Shown here: positions 1 through 8,026 of the stretch, one piece after another | Layout: each line of letters opens with the position of its first letter | Position numbering within the stretch: the stretch's first letter is position 1 | DNA from: Lachnospiraceae bacterium | GTDB lineage: Bacteria; Bacillota; Clostridia; Lachnospirales; Lachnospiraceae | NCBI GenBank assembly: GCA_902362715.1 | Contig: CABIXN010000002.1 | Location: 620,001-684,000, forward strand | Direction: 5' to 3' | DNA length: 64,000 nucleotides | Made by a program: the position numbers and the translations under genes | The notes under the pieces: model-generated | What the model was told of the DNA's origin: nothing | The model's database searches: none | Seen by the model: the letters and a program-made list of their open reading frames with translations, nothing else

Positions 1-2
1 TG

Positions 3-92
3 GTAAAGAAAAATGGTGAATATGCCCGTATGTGGGAGAACTATACCAAGACAACACAGTGGCATATTGGAAATGAGGTGAAAGTATGCTAA
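3..92 (+). CDS. ABC exporter, C-terminal end only (partial)
   Basis: The frame starting at base 3 is open from the window edge and ends in TAA at 90-92. It gives 29 residues including the stretch KKNGEYARMWENY, a typical tail of a fused permease-ATPase ABC exporter, where the last helix follows the D-loop and H-loop region. The stop overlaps the start of the next ABC gene by 7 bases, which points to translational coupling and to a heterodimeric exporter made by the two genes. The rest of the gene lies outside the window, so substrate and motifs cannot be judged. Confidence 0.65.
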   Translation, partial: VKKNGEYARMWENYTKTTQWHIGNEVKVC

Positions 93-1804
93 AGCGTCTG
101 TTTGCTTTGAGCGACCAAGGCTCAAAAGACTTAAATAAAGGGATTGCCGCAACGACTCTCAGCAATATTTGCCTAATTATCCCGTCCAGCCTTTTAATCA
201 TGGTAATCTGGGAACTGCTGAATGTAATATCGGGCGAATCATCTGGAATTTCAGAATATATTCCTGTTTTTTGCATTATGACGGTGGTTTTGTTTATTAT
301 TGTATTTTGTACCCAATGGCTTCAATATAACAAAACCTATACCGTGGCTTATGAGGAAAGTGCGAACCGCCGAATTGTTCTTGCTGAAAAACTTCGCAGA
401 CTTCCGTTGTCCTTCTTCGGGCAGAAAAATCTTTCCGATCTGACCACAACTATCATGGGTGATTGTACGGCGCTGGAGCGTGTGTTTTCTAATGCCCTTC
501 CGCAACTTTTTGGAACCATTTTCATGTTTATCATTACGGCGATAGGTCTGCTTGTAATGGATTGGCGGTTAGGGCTTTGTATTGTGATTCCTGTTCCCGT
601 AGCAGCACTGGTGGTCTTTGCAGCACGAAAGGCACAGGCTAAGGCAGAAAGTGCTAATATGGACGCTAAACGTGCAGCCTATGATGGAGTACAGGAATAT
701 CTTGATACGATTCAGGAATTGAAATCTTGCTCCAGAGAAGAAGAATATCTGGCCGGTCTGGAAAAAAAGCTGGACTATGTGGTGAAATGCTCTTTCCGAA
801 ATGAGATCGCGCCTGGCGCAGCGACTACAACAGCACAATTTATTCTGCGCTTTGGCCTTGTTGCGGTACTGCTGGTAGGTGGCTATCTTGTGGCGGCTGG
901 CTCCCTCACGATTCCCATGTTTATCTTATACCTTATTTTTGCTGGCAGAATTTATGACCCCTTCACAAGCTGCTTTATGTTGATGGCCGAGGTCTTTTCT
1001 TCACTGGTAAGCGTAAAGAGAATGAAACAGATTGACGCAACACCGGAACAGACAGGAAGTAATGTTTGCAATAACAAAGGATTTGACATTGAATTTAAGA
1101 ATGTCCATTTCTCTTATAATGAGGAACCGGTGTTGAAAGGCGTTTCCTTCACAGCAAAACAAGGTGAAGTCACCGCCTTAGTAGGTCCGTCGGGAAGCGG
1201 CAAATCTACTGCTTCAAAATTGGCAGCACGGTTCTGGGATGCAGATTCCGGCCAAATCACTTTAGGTGGTGTCGATGTAAAGAGCGTAGAACCGGAAACA
1301 TTATTCAAAAACTTTGCTATTGTTTTCCAAGATGTACTTCTCTTTGATGAAACTGTCATGGAGAATATTCGCCTTGGACGAAGCGGTGCAACTGACGAAG
1401 AAGTAAAAGCGGCGGCAAGGGCTGCACAGTGCGAAGAATTTATTTCTCGGCTGCCACAGGGGTATCAGACGAATATTGGCGAAAATGGCAGCGCCCTTTC
1501 CGGTGGAGAACGGCAACGGATTTCCATTGCGAGAGCATTGCTAAAAAATGCGCCGGTAATCCTTTTGGACGAGGCTACAGCCTCTATGGATGCTGAGAGT
1601 GAAACATTGGTACAGGATGCTCTTTCTGTCTTGCTGAAAGATAAGACCGTTATGGTGATTGCTCACCGTATGAGGACAGTTGCTAATGCGGATAAAATCG
1701 TGGTTTTGGATGATGGAAAGGTAAGCGAAATGGGTACACCACAGGAGCTTATGAAAAAGAACGGGCTATATGCTCACTTGGTTGCGTTACAGCGCGGTAA
1801 ATGA
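86..1804 (+). CDS. ABC transporter, fused permease and ATP-binding protein
   Basis: This 572-residue protein has about six hydrophobic segments in residues 20-300 and an ATPase domain after about residue 335. The Walker A motif GPSGSGKST is at 367-375, the signature LSGGERQR at 471-478 and the Walker B/D-loop ILLDEATASMD follows near 492-502; all key residues are present. It is a full-length type IV exporter half and probably pairs with the gene ending at base 92. A DtxR-like metal regulator follows 38 bases downstream. By analogy with IrtAB and YbtPQ, where such pairs handle siderophores, the substrate may be metal-related, but this is inference from context. The start codon overlaps the upstream stop. 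Confidence 0.88.
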   Translation: MLKRLFALSDQGSKDLNKGIAATTLSNICLIIPSSLLIMVIWELLNVISGESSGISEYIPVFCIMTVVLFIIVFCTQWLQYNKTYTVAYEESANRRIVLAEKLRRLPLSFFGQKNLSDLTTTIMGDCTALERVFSNALPQLFGTIFMFIITAIGLLVMDWRLGLCIVIPVPVAALVVFAARKAQAKAESANMDAKRAAYDGVQEYLDTIQELKSCSREEEYLAGLEKKLDYVVKCSFRNEIAPGAATTTAQFILRFGLVAVLLVGGYLVAAGSLTIPMFILYLIFAGRIYDPFTSCFMLMAEVFSSLVSVKRMKQIDATPEQTGSNVCNNKGFDIEFKNVHFSYNEEPVLKGVSFTAKQGEVTALVGPSGSGKSTASKLAARFWDADSGQITLGGVDVKSVEPETLFKNFAIVFQDVLLFDETVMENIRLGRSGATDEEVKAAARAAQCEEFISRLPQGYQTNIGENGSALSGGERQRISIARALLKNAPVILLDEATASMDAESETLVQDALSVLLKDKTVMVIAHRMRTVANADKIVVLDDGKVSEMGTPQELMKKNGLYAHLVALQRGK

Positions 1805-1842
1805 TAATCACGAATCTACTGAAAAGGAGGTGACGCACTCTA

Positions 1843-2283
1843 TTGATTTCAATGATCGCAAAGATGGCATGGGAAAAACACAAAACTCAGGAGGCGGTTT
1901 CACCTTCCGAATCTTATGCCGAAGAACTTCGGGCTACGGGTGAAGATTATTTAGAAGCAGTTCTGATTCTTGATCGTCAGAAAGGTGATGTTCGCTGCGT
2001 TGATCTTGCAACCTTTTTAGAGCGTTCAAAGCCGACTATTACAAATATGGTTACAAGACTATGCGAAAGCGGATTCTTAGTGCGTGAGGATAATAAGTCG
2101 ATTTCTTTAACGACTAAGGGTAAGGAAGTGGCAGAAAAGATTTATGAACGCCATCGTTTTTTTACCAAACGATTGATCGCTGCTGGTGTAGATCCAAAAA
2201 CAGCGGAAAGAGACGCTTGCCGATTGGAACATGCTATCAGCGAAGAATCTTTTCAAAAACTGAAAGATGCTTTAGAGGACTAA
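1843..2283 (+). CDS. DtxR/MntR-family metal-dependent transcriptional regulator
   Basis: The 146-residue product has an N-terminal winged helix (about 30-95) followed by a dimerisation region. The sequence GEDYLEAVLIL, then ERHRFF, then RLEHAIS, places acidic and histidine residues where MntR holds its metal ligands, so metal binding is likely retained. The C-terminal SH3-like domain of DtxR is absent, so it is of the short MntR type. The chosen start is TTG at 1843, 12 bases after GGAGG; ATG at 1852 is an alternative. It lies directly downstream of the ABC exporter pair and probably controls it according to Mn or Fe supply, which is inference. Confidence 0.82.
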   Translation: MISMIAKMAWEKHKTQEAVSPSESYAEELRATGEDYLEAVLILDRQKGDVRCVDLATFLERSKPTITNMVTRLCESGFLVREDNKSISLTTKGKEVAEKIYERHRFFTKRLIAAGVDPKTAERDACRLEHAISEESFQKLKDALED

Positions 2284-2298
2284 GGAGGTGGTGATAAC

Positions 2299-2804
2299 AT
2301 GGGAAATTAGCCGTACTGGATTTAAAAGATTCCGGCAGGCAGATTGGTGAAAAGCTATTTACTCTGCTTTCTCCCTGCCAAAAGAAGGAGCTGGCTCAGT
2401 TTGTTCGTGATTATGAGGCTGGCAATATTCCGGCTGATGTCCCATACTTAACACTTCTTCGAGGCCAGTATTTTATCCCTCCGCAGGCAGATCAGCCATT
2501 GACGGAAATCCGGGAAGGTGATTTGTATTTCTGCTTGGAGCAGCACCTTGTTACCGTGCGGAGCCAGGTAATTCCGCTGACGGTCAAGGAATTTGAAATC
2601 TTCGCTTTGCTCATACTGAACCCAAAGCGGGTATTCACTTATGAAATGCTCCTGGATCTGGTATGGCATGAGGATTATTCCTACTATTCCCGGAAAGCGA
2701 TCAACAACCATATAAGCAACCTGCGAAAGAAACTCCGGGTTGCCCCTGATTTGCCGGAATATGTGAAAAGCGTCTATGGTGTAGGTTATAAATTTGAAGT
2801 ATAG
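2299..2804 (+). CDS. Winged-helix DNA-binding protein (OmpR-type), start frameshifted
   Basis: A perfect binding site (AAGGAGG) precedes ATG at 2299, but that frame stops after three codons. The frame one base away is open from 2301 to the stop at 2802-2804 and encodes KLAVLDLKDSG and onward, ending in a winged helix of the OmpR output type (about the last 90 residues, ending YGVGYKFEV). Adding one G to the GGG run at 2301-2303 would restore a 168-residue protein. Without that, the first usable start in frame is TTG at 2499, which keeps the winged helix but has no good binding site. There is no receiver domain. It may be a real one-base deletion, a phase-variable tract or a sequencing error. 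Confidence 0.7.
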
Positions 2805-2805
2805 A

Positions 2806-2846
2806 AAGGGTGCGGTATTTCTGCCGCACCCTTAAATTTTCGTTTT
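2806..2846 (+). terminator. Intrinsic terminator after the winged-helix gene
   Basis: A perfect 10-bp stem (AAGGGTGCGG with CCGCACCCTT) with an 8-base loop spans 2806-2833 and is followed by a T-rich tract. It starts just after the stop codon and closes the regulator transcription unit. Confidence 0.85.
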
Positions 2847-2986
2847 TTCTGCTGTGTGGATAATGCCTGATTTTGTCATGTATTGTTGATTAAATTCAGT
2901 AAAACCATGACGCTTCTGGAAGAATTATAGCATTTATCCCTATATAATGCCCCAAAATGAGGGAGGTGGACATAATAGGTAACTCT

Positions 2987-3009
2987 GCTCTCCTTCAATA
3001 AAGGAGGGC
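2987..3009 (+). promoter_or_regulatory. Hairpin hiding the ribosome binding site of a leader peptide
   Basis: GCTCTCCTT (2987-2995) pairs with AAGGAGGGC (3001-3009) around the 5-base loop CAATA, with one G-T pair. The right arm is the ribosome binding site of the short ORF that begins at 3010, so its translation would depend on this hairpin opening. Confidence 0.5.
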
Positions 3010-3051
3010 ATGGAAAATGCTGCCGAGGTCAGAATACCGGCCTCGACATAG
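3010..3051 (+). CDS. Possible 13-residue leader peptide
   Basis: ATG at 3010 follows AAAGGAGG and opens a 13-codon frame, MENAAEVRIPAST, ending in TAG. It lies between a binding-site hairpin and a terminator-like hairpin and ahead of a sigma factor gene. Short leader ORFs of this kind control transcription elongation in several mobile elements. That it is translated is inference from the binding site and the layout; no family is recognised. Confidence 0.4.
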   Translation: MENAAEVRIPAST

Positions 3052-3075
3052 CCGGTCATATAAAAGAGATTCAAA

Positions 3076-3108
3076 CCCCGTAATCCTGCGATGGATTGCG
3101 GGGTTTTT
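3076..3108 (+). terminator. Terminator-like hairpin in the sigma factor leader (attenuator candidate)
   Basis: CCCCGTAATCC (3076-3086) pairs over 11 bp with GGATTGCGGGG (3093-3103), closing a 6-base loop, and is followed by TTTTT. Upstream, bases 3036-3040 (ACCGG) can pair with 3052-3056 (CCGGT), or CGAGG at 3024-3028 can pair with CCTCG at 3041-3045, giving mutually exclusive folds. The sigma factor gene lies 209 bases downstream. Confidence 0.65.
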
Positions 3109-3316
3109 CCATTCGACAGGATTTTGCATTTTCCATTCTGCTCCGTCAGATGGTGACGGAATACGACAGGCGCAGCTTACCGCTGTACGGTGGGCGCTCT
3201 TTTTTACAAATAAGGCGCAGGACAAGCCTGCCGCCGGACCTGTACGGTGTAGATCACCGCCCCTCTGATTTCGATTTGCCCATTACCCACTCAAAAATCG
3301 AAATTGGAGGATTACC
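3109..3316 (+). other. Non-coding leader with inverted repeat before the sigma factor
   Basis: No convincing gene is seen here; overlapping short frames on both strands lack binding sites. A perfect 10-bp inverted repeat, ATTTCGATTT (3268-3277) and AAATCGAAAT (3295-3304), ends one base before the GGAGG that serves the sigma factor gene. A related but imperfect repeat recurs at 4260-4302. It could be an operator or an RNA hairpin affecting translation. Confidence 0.45.
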
Positions 3317-3742
3317 ATGAAAGAAATCAATCTGCGGGAATTTTACCCGGAAATATATAAAACGGATCTGTTTATCAGCCTGCCCGATGAGGTTGTGGAT
3401 GTGCTGGTAGAATATCAGCGGAAAGAAGTGGCATATCGCCGCCGTACATACCGGCATAAGGCATTCCTTTCTCTTGATTATGGGGATGATATTGAACGCG
3501 AAGCTGTTCTTTTTACCCCAACGCTGCAGGAGATCGTAGAAAGGCACCTGGAGGAAGAACGGCTGTACCAGGCGATTTCTTCATTGCCAGAGAAACAACG
3601 CCAGCGTGTGTACGCTCACTATATTCTCGGCATTACCCTGATGGATATTGCCAAGATGGAAGGTGTTTCTCTCCATGCTGTCCATGAAAGTATTCGGCGC
3701 GGACTTCGGCGTCTGGAAAAAATTTTAGAAGAAAATTTCTAA
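3317..3742 (+). CDS. Small sigma-70-type sigma factor of the integrative element
   Basis: The 141-residue product has a sigma region 4 helix-turn-helix in its last 60 residues (LPEKQRQRVYAHYILGIT, then a recognition helix VSLHAVHESIRRGLRRLE). The N-terminal part is short and has no clear region 2, so it may act with another factor or as a regulator rather than as a complete sigma factor. Proteins of this size and type are common next to serine recombinases in Clostridial elements, where they are thought to control element genes. The ATG has GGAGG 6 bases upstream. Its leader carries an attenuator-like hairpin, which suggests control by elongation. Confidence 0.8.
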   Translation: MKEINLREFYPEIYKTDLFISLPDEVVDVLVEYQRKEVAYRRRTYRHKAFLSLDYGDDIEREAVLFTPTLQEIVERHLEEERLYQAISSLPEKQRQRVYAHYILGITLMDIAKMEGVSLHAVHESIRRGLRRLEKILEENF

Positions 3743-4392
3743 ACCCCCTATAAATGTACCCCCGAAAATGTCACGACTTATAGAAGGACAATTTTTTGGG
3801 ACAATGCCATTTCGGTGAGTGAGAACCTTCAACGGTGCCACACCCACCTGTATATGCAGACAAGCTCCCAATCCTTCATCTGGACCTTGAAAACTGCATA
3901 TACGGTGCCATAGGTACTTTCCCTGTATTCCGAGCGGCAAATGGAGCGGCGCGATGACAGGCGGCTTTAAGGAGGTGATGAAGCCCAGCCGTCCGAGCGA
4001 TCTACGCTATCCATTGATCTGGCTGTGGCAGGCCAGACGCGATGACTGATACAGGGTATAATGATACTTTCTCACGACCCGTCAAAGACTTGGGGGGAGT
4101 CCCTTCTGTGTTCGTTAGCTCTGGCGAAGCGACGGCACAAGCAGGGCTATGATGCGGTAAAGCTGGCCGCAGCCTGTGGCATCCCCGGCCCGGAAAAGGG
4201 CCTGCCGGGGGGCGTGGCAAATACGGCAAGTTACCAAGAAAACATCCATGCCGTTGTTTTGATTTTCGAGCAGCGGCATGGATTCTTATAAAATCGAAAT
4301 CAGATACCATGAGGCCGGGCCGCTCTTTTCGTGTGTCCGGCCTTATTCATGTGATTTTGATGATCCAGTATGAAAAGAAAGGAGCTGTTGTT
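3743..4392 (+). other. 650-bp structured block without a convincing gene
   Basis: Three inverted repeats stand out: TGTATATGCAG (3849-3859) with CTGCATATACG (3894-3904), ATCCATGCCG (4244-4253) with CGGCATGGAT (4274-4283), and TGATTTTCGA (4260-4269) with TCGAAATCA (4294-4302). GGTGCCA occurs both before and after the first repeat. AGGCCGG (4312-4318) pairs with CCGGCCT (4337-4343). A 23-codon frame at 3978-4049 starts only two bases after AGGAGG, so the spacing is poor. Longer frames on both strands (for example 4002-4310 minus) have low-complexity translations and no binding site. The block could hold a regulatory RNA, an operator region or an element-specific DNA site. Confidence 0.45.
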
Positions 4393-4623
4393 ATGACTCA
4401 AACACCGGCCTATACGGTCATACATACCCCGGAAGCAGACAGACTTGCCGACATCCGGGATGTATCTGTCAATAAGGACCTGCCGCGGGAAGAAAGGATT
4501 GCCGAGTTTGTCCGGCAGATCCGGGACCCGTATCATTTCAAATGCGGTGGATTTGTTGTCAGGGCAAGTTTTTCCCAGGGAGGCGCTACCCTGGAAGAAT
4601 GCCTCCGCGGAATCCTACGCTGA
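4393..4623 (+). CDS. Small conserved-type element protein (possibly DUF6870-like)
   Basis: The 76-residue protein starts at ATG 4393, behind AAAGGAG; the frame is open further upstream but without a binding site. It reads IRDVSVNKDLPREERIAEF and then FVVRASFSQGGATLEECL near the end. This pattern resembles small proteins of Clostridial integrative elements grouped as DUF6870, but that match is from memory and not checked. No catalytic motif, signal peptide or membrane segment is visible. It sits between the structured block and the recombinases, so a role in control of excision or transfer is possible. Function unknown. Confidence 0.6.
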   Translation: MTQTPAYTVIHTPEADRLADIRDVSVNKDLPREERIAEFVRQIRDPYHFKCGGFVVRASFSQGGATLEECLRGILR

Positions 4624-4674
4624 AAATTATTGATATTTTTTATTTTGGGGGCTGATTTTTCCCGCATGGAGCGT

Positions 4675-4680
4675 TATAAT
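4675..4680 (+). promoter_or_regulatory. Possible -10 box of the recombinase operon
   Basis: TATAAT at 4675-4680 matches the consensus exactly. The best -35 at 17 bp spacing is CTGATT (4652-4657), a poor match, so activation or an alternative sigma factor may be needed. It lies between the 76-residue gene and the first recombinase. Confidence 0.35.
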
Positions 4681-4718
4681 AAACATGGAAAAGGAATTGA
4701 ATACCGATACGCAGACTG

Positions 4719-4766
4719 CACTCCTTGAATTGCGGGGATTTTTCCGTGATGAAAGGAGTGTTTTTC
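4719..4766 (+). promoter_or_regulatory. Hairpin covering the ribosome binding site of the first recombinase
   Basis: CACTCCTT (4719-4726) is a perfect complement of AAGGAGTG (4753-4760), the binding site of the recombinase starting at 4768. Between the arms CGG (4732-4734) could pair with CCG (4744-4746). TTTTTCT follows the right arm, so the structure could also act as a weak terminator. It would keep recombinase synthesis low until opened. Confidence 0.5.
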
Positions 4767-4767
4767 T

Positions 4768-6387
4768 ATGCAGGTTTATAAAGCTGCCAAATATATCCGC
4801 TTATCTTATACGGATGACAAATCAAATGAAAGCAACAGTGTCGGCAATCAACGAAAGCTGATCGAAGATTTCGTGAGCCGTCACCCGGAAATCGAGCTGG
4901 TTTCCGAAAAGGTAGACGATGGGTACAGCGGGGTTATCTTTGACCGTCCGGCTTTTAAAGAAATGATGGATGACATCATGGAGGGAAAGATCAACTGTGT
5001 CATCGTCAAAGACCTTTCCCGTCTTGGCCGTGAGTATATTGAGACTGGCCGCTATATGCGCCGTGTCTTTCCGGCCTATGGCGTGAGGTTTATTGCCATC
5101 AATGACAATATCGATACTCTCAATGAGAGCGCAGGCGATGACCTGACTGTATCAGTAAAGAACATTATGAATGAAGCCTATGCACGGGATATTTCCATTA
5201 AGACGAGAAGTTCCCTGGAAACTAAGCGTAAGAATGGGGATTTCGTTGGAGCTTTCCCGGTTTACGGCTATCGTAAATCCGAAGATAACCATAATCTTCT
5301 TGTAGTAGACGAATATGCTGCCCAGGTGGTGCGGAGCATTTTCAGGATGCGCCTGGAAGGATTCAGCCCCTACGCCATCGCGAATGAGCTGAACCGGCTG
5401 GGTACGCTCTCTCCTTTGGCATATAAAAAGTATTATGGCCTTCCCCATGCCAAGAAAGGCTATACAGACCGGAAGGATTGCCGGTGGTCGGCAAATACTG
5501 TCACCCGGATCTTGCAGGATGAAACCTATACCGGTACGCTGGTCCAGGGCCGAAAGGGTTCCCAGCACTTCAAACTGAAAGAAATGGAGAGCCGCCCTTC
5601 CTCCGAGTGGGTTCGCGTGGAAAATGCTCACGAAGCCATTATTGATCGGAATGATTTTGACCTGGTGCAAAGGATTCGCAACCTGGACACCCGTACATCT
5701 CCCCAAAAAGATAAAGTCTATCTGTTTTCCGGCATACTGGTCTGCGGTTGCTGCGGCAGCCGGATGGTACGCAAAACGAACCGCTACAAAGACAAAGAAT
5801 ATCACTATTACTATTGTCCCACCGGAAAGAAGAACGGCTGCGCCCATCCGGTCATGGTAAAGGAACATGAGCTGATGGAGTGCGTGCGGGACAGCCTGAA
5901 AGGGTTTATTGCCAATGTAGTCTCTTTGGATGAAATCTTATCCGGCATAGACCAGAGCCGTATCAACCGTGAACTTATCAAAGAGTATTCGCGGCAGATC
6001 GCCCAGAACGAGCAGCAGTTGGAGCAGATCCGTCAATATAAGATGAAGCTGTATGAGAGCATGGTAAACGGCTTTCTGGACAAGGCGGAGTTCCTTTATA
6101 ACAAAAGCAGTTACAGCGCCCGTATCACCCAACTGGAACAGGCGGTTGCCGCCCTTAAGGAAAAACGGACCGATGTAATGGAAAACCGGAGTGAGCGGAA
6201 TCGTTGGATTGAGAATTTCAGGCGTTTTTCCGATCTGGAAGAACTGGACCGCAAGGCGGTGATCCAGCTTGTGCAGGTGATTACAGTGCTTGGAAAAGAC
6301 GAATTGCAGATTCAATTTAATTATCAGGACGAATATGAAAAAGCCCTCGCCCTGATTACGCCGGTACAGGAAAGGATGGTGGTCTGA
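4768..6387 (+). CDS. Large serine recombinase 1
   Basis: The 539-residue product has an N-terminal resolvase domain with the active-site motif YIRLS (Ser13), followed by VIVKDLSRLGREY near residue 90, a recombinase domain (about 170-300), a zinc ribbon (CGCCGSRM, then YYCPTGKKNGC, near 330-365) and a coiled coil around 400-470. It is full length for the large serine recombinase family, which joins and excises DNA at short att sites. It is the first of three coupled recombinase genes; only one base separates its stop from the next start. The binding site lies in a hairpin, so expression may be restrained. Confidence 0.93.
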   Translation: MQVYKAAKYIRLSYTDDKSNESNSVGNQRKLIEDFVSRHPEIELVSEKVDDGYSGVIFDRPAFKEMMDDIMEGKINCVIVKDLSRLGREYIETGRYMRRVFPAYGVRFIAINDNIDTLNESAGDDLTVSVKNIMNEAYARDISIKTRSSLETKRKNGDFVGAFPVYGYRKSEDNHNLLVVDEYAAQVVRSIFRMRLEGFSPYAIANELNRLGTLSPLAYKKYYGLPHAKKGYTDRKDCRWSANTVTRILQDETYTGTLVQGRKGSQHFKLKEMESRPSSEWVRVENAHEAIIDRNDFDLVQRIRNLDTRTSPQKDKVYLFSGILVCGCCGSRMVRKTNRYKDKEYHYYYCPTGKKNGCAHPVMVKEHELMECVRDSLKGFIANVVSLDEILSGIDQSRINRELIKEYSRQIAQNEQQLEQIRQYKMKLYESMVNGFLDKAEFLYNKSSYSARITQLEQAVAALKEKRTDVMENRSERNRWIENFRRFSDLEELDRKAVIQLVQVITVLGKDELQIQFNYQDEYEKALALITPVQERMVV

Positions 6388-6388
6388 A

Positions 6389-8026
6389 ATGGCGAGAAAG
6401 AGCAGGAAACATACTATGGCGCAGGCTGCCATGCCTGCTTCCCCGTTTATCAGCACGGCGCTGTATATCCGGCTGTCTGTGGAGGATAACAATAAACGTG
6501 GAAATTCTATCGAAACGCAAAAGCTGGTTCTCGAAAAATTCCTATTGGGAAAACCTGAACTGCGTCTTTATGACATTTATATCGACAATGGAGCAACAGG
6601 AACGAATTTCAACCGTGACGGCTTCCAACGGATGCTTTCGGATATTGAATCCGGCAAAGTGGGCTGTGTGATTGTCAAAGACCTTTCACGCCTGGGACGC
6701 AATGCCATTGACACGGGATATTACATTGAGCGGTATTTCCCTTCCCATAATGTCCGGTTCATCAGCGTTACGGATCAATTTGATTCTGAAAATCCTGATA
6801 ATCTCCACGGCGGTATTATCCTTCCGCTGAAAAATATGATTAACGAAGCCTATGCTCTGGACATAGGACGTAAGATAAAGGCCCAGGCCCGTCAGGATAT
6901 GAAAGAGGGCAAGTATGTGGGTGGCAGGGCGCCATTTGGATATATGAAAGACCCTGATGACTGCCACAAATTGATTATTGATCCGGTGGCGGCTCCTGTG
7001 GTACGCCAGATTTTCCAGTGGGCTTATGAAAAAGTCCCCCTCAACCGGATTGTGCTTCTGCTCAATGAAGGAAACTACCCTTCTCCCGGAAAGTATAAGA
7101 TGCAAACCGGGGAGATCACCCATCAGGCGTTAGCAGGGCGCGGCTACTGGCAGACCTGGACAGTTGCCAAGATTTTGAAGGAGGATAAATATACCGGCGA
7201 CATGGTGCAAGGGCGAACAAAAACGGTCCTTCACCGGCAGGTGCCCGCAGGCGAGGAAAACCTGATTGTCGTTACTGGAACCCATGAGCCTATCGTTTCC
7301 AAAGAGATTTTCGATGCCGTTCAGAAGTACCGGGCAGAAGTGGCCGAGGAAAGCAAGAAGCACCCCGTTATCCCATACACGCCCAATATTTTCAAGGGGC
7401 GTATCTTCTGTGGAGACTGCGGGAGAAGCCTGCACCGCCAGCGCCAACAATGCAATGGTTCATATCGCTTCCACTGCCTGACACCTACCAGGGTACATAA
7501 AGATAAATGCACTGGCGTTTCCATCAGCGAAACCGAGCTGATCGCAACGATACTGGATATTCTTAAAAGGGAACTTGCCGCCGTCCTGGGGGATTACGCG
7601 CTGCTTCTGAAAGACAACATGCAAAAGCACGAAAAAGAAGCTGCTTCCCGTGAGAAAATCAACCGGGCAAAGCTGCAGTTTAACCAAAGCCGTGAGCTTT
7701 TGCAGACTCTTTATGAAAATCTGATGAACGGTGCGATTGACAGTGAAGAATACTTCGACCTGAAAGCGACCTATGAAAAGCAGATACAGGCAGCGCAAAA
7801 GGAGCTTGCTTTTTACGAAAAGCAGGCTGATGTCCGCCAGAAGCAGGCTGAAAAGTGCAAAGATCTGGAAAAAGACGAACAGGAACTTTTGAGTGGAGGC
7901 GTCCTGACCGCCGCCCTCATTGGGCGGTTGATTGAGCGGATCACAGTCTACCCGGATAAACAGGTAGATGTAAAATTCACGTTCCGCGCAGAATTTGAGG
8001 CGTTTAAGGAGGCGGAGGCAGAATGA
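6389..8026 (+). CDS. Large serine recombinase 2
   Basis: The 545-residue product has an N-terminal extension of about 22 residues before ALYIRLS, which places the catalytic serine at residue 30. VIVKDLSRLGRNA follows in the resolvase domain. The zinc ribbon reads CGDCGRSLHR then FHCLTPTRVHKDKC, and a coiled coil follows. All expected domains are present. It starts one base after the stop of recombinase 1 and overlaps recombinase 3 by 4 bases. The three proteins differ widely from each other, so they look like divided functions rather than recent duplicates. Which one catalyses integration or excision cannot be told from sequence. Confidence 0.93.
   Translation: MARKSRKHTMAQAAMPASPFISTALYIRLSVEDNNKRGNSIETQKLVLEKFLLGKPELRLYDIYIDNGATGTNFNRDGFQRMLSDIESGKVGCVIVKDLSRLGRNAIDTGYYIERYFPSHNVRFISVTDQFDSENPDNLHGGIILPLKNMINEAYALDIGRKIKAQARQDMKEGKYVGGRAPFGYMKDPDDCHKLIIDPVAAPVVRQIFQWAYEKVPLNRIVLLLNEGNYPSPGKYKMQTGEITHQALAGRGYWQTWTVAKILKEDKYTGDMVQGRTKTVLHRQVPAGEENLIVVTGTHEPIVSKEIFDAVQKYRAEVAEESKKHPVIPYTPNIFKGRIFCGDCGRSLHRQRQQCNGSYRFHCLTPTRVHKDKCTGVSISETELIATILDILKRELAAVLGDYALLLKDNMQKHEKEAASREKINRAKLQFNQSRELLQTLYENLMNGAIDSEEYFDLKATYEKQIQAAQKELAFYEKQADVRQKQAEKCKDLEKDEQELLSGGVLTAALIGRLIERITVYPDKQVDVKFTFRAEFEAFKEAEAE

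Noticed and set aside
3978..4049. 23-codon plus-strand frame after AAGGAGG
   Set aside because: The binding site is only two bases from the start codon and no family is recognised, so it was not listed as a gene.
4002..4310. 102-codon minus-strand frame in the structured block
   Set aside because: Pro- and His-rich translation, no binding site and overlap with several inverted repeats. Structure in the DNA explains it better.
5152..5868. 238-codon minus-strand frame antisense to recombinase 1
   Set aside because: It is a shadow of a GC-rich gene; the plus strand encodes a complete recombinase with all motifs.
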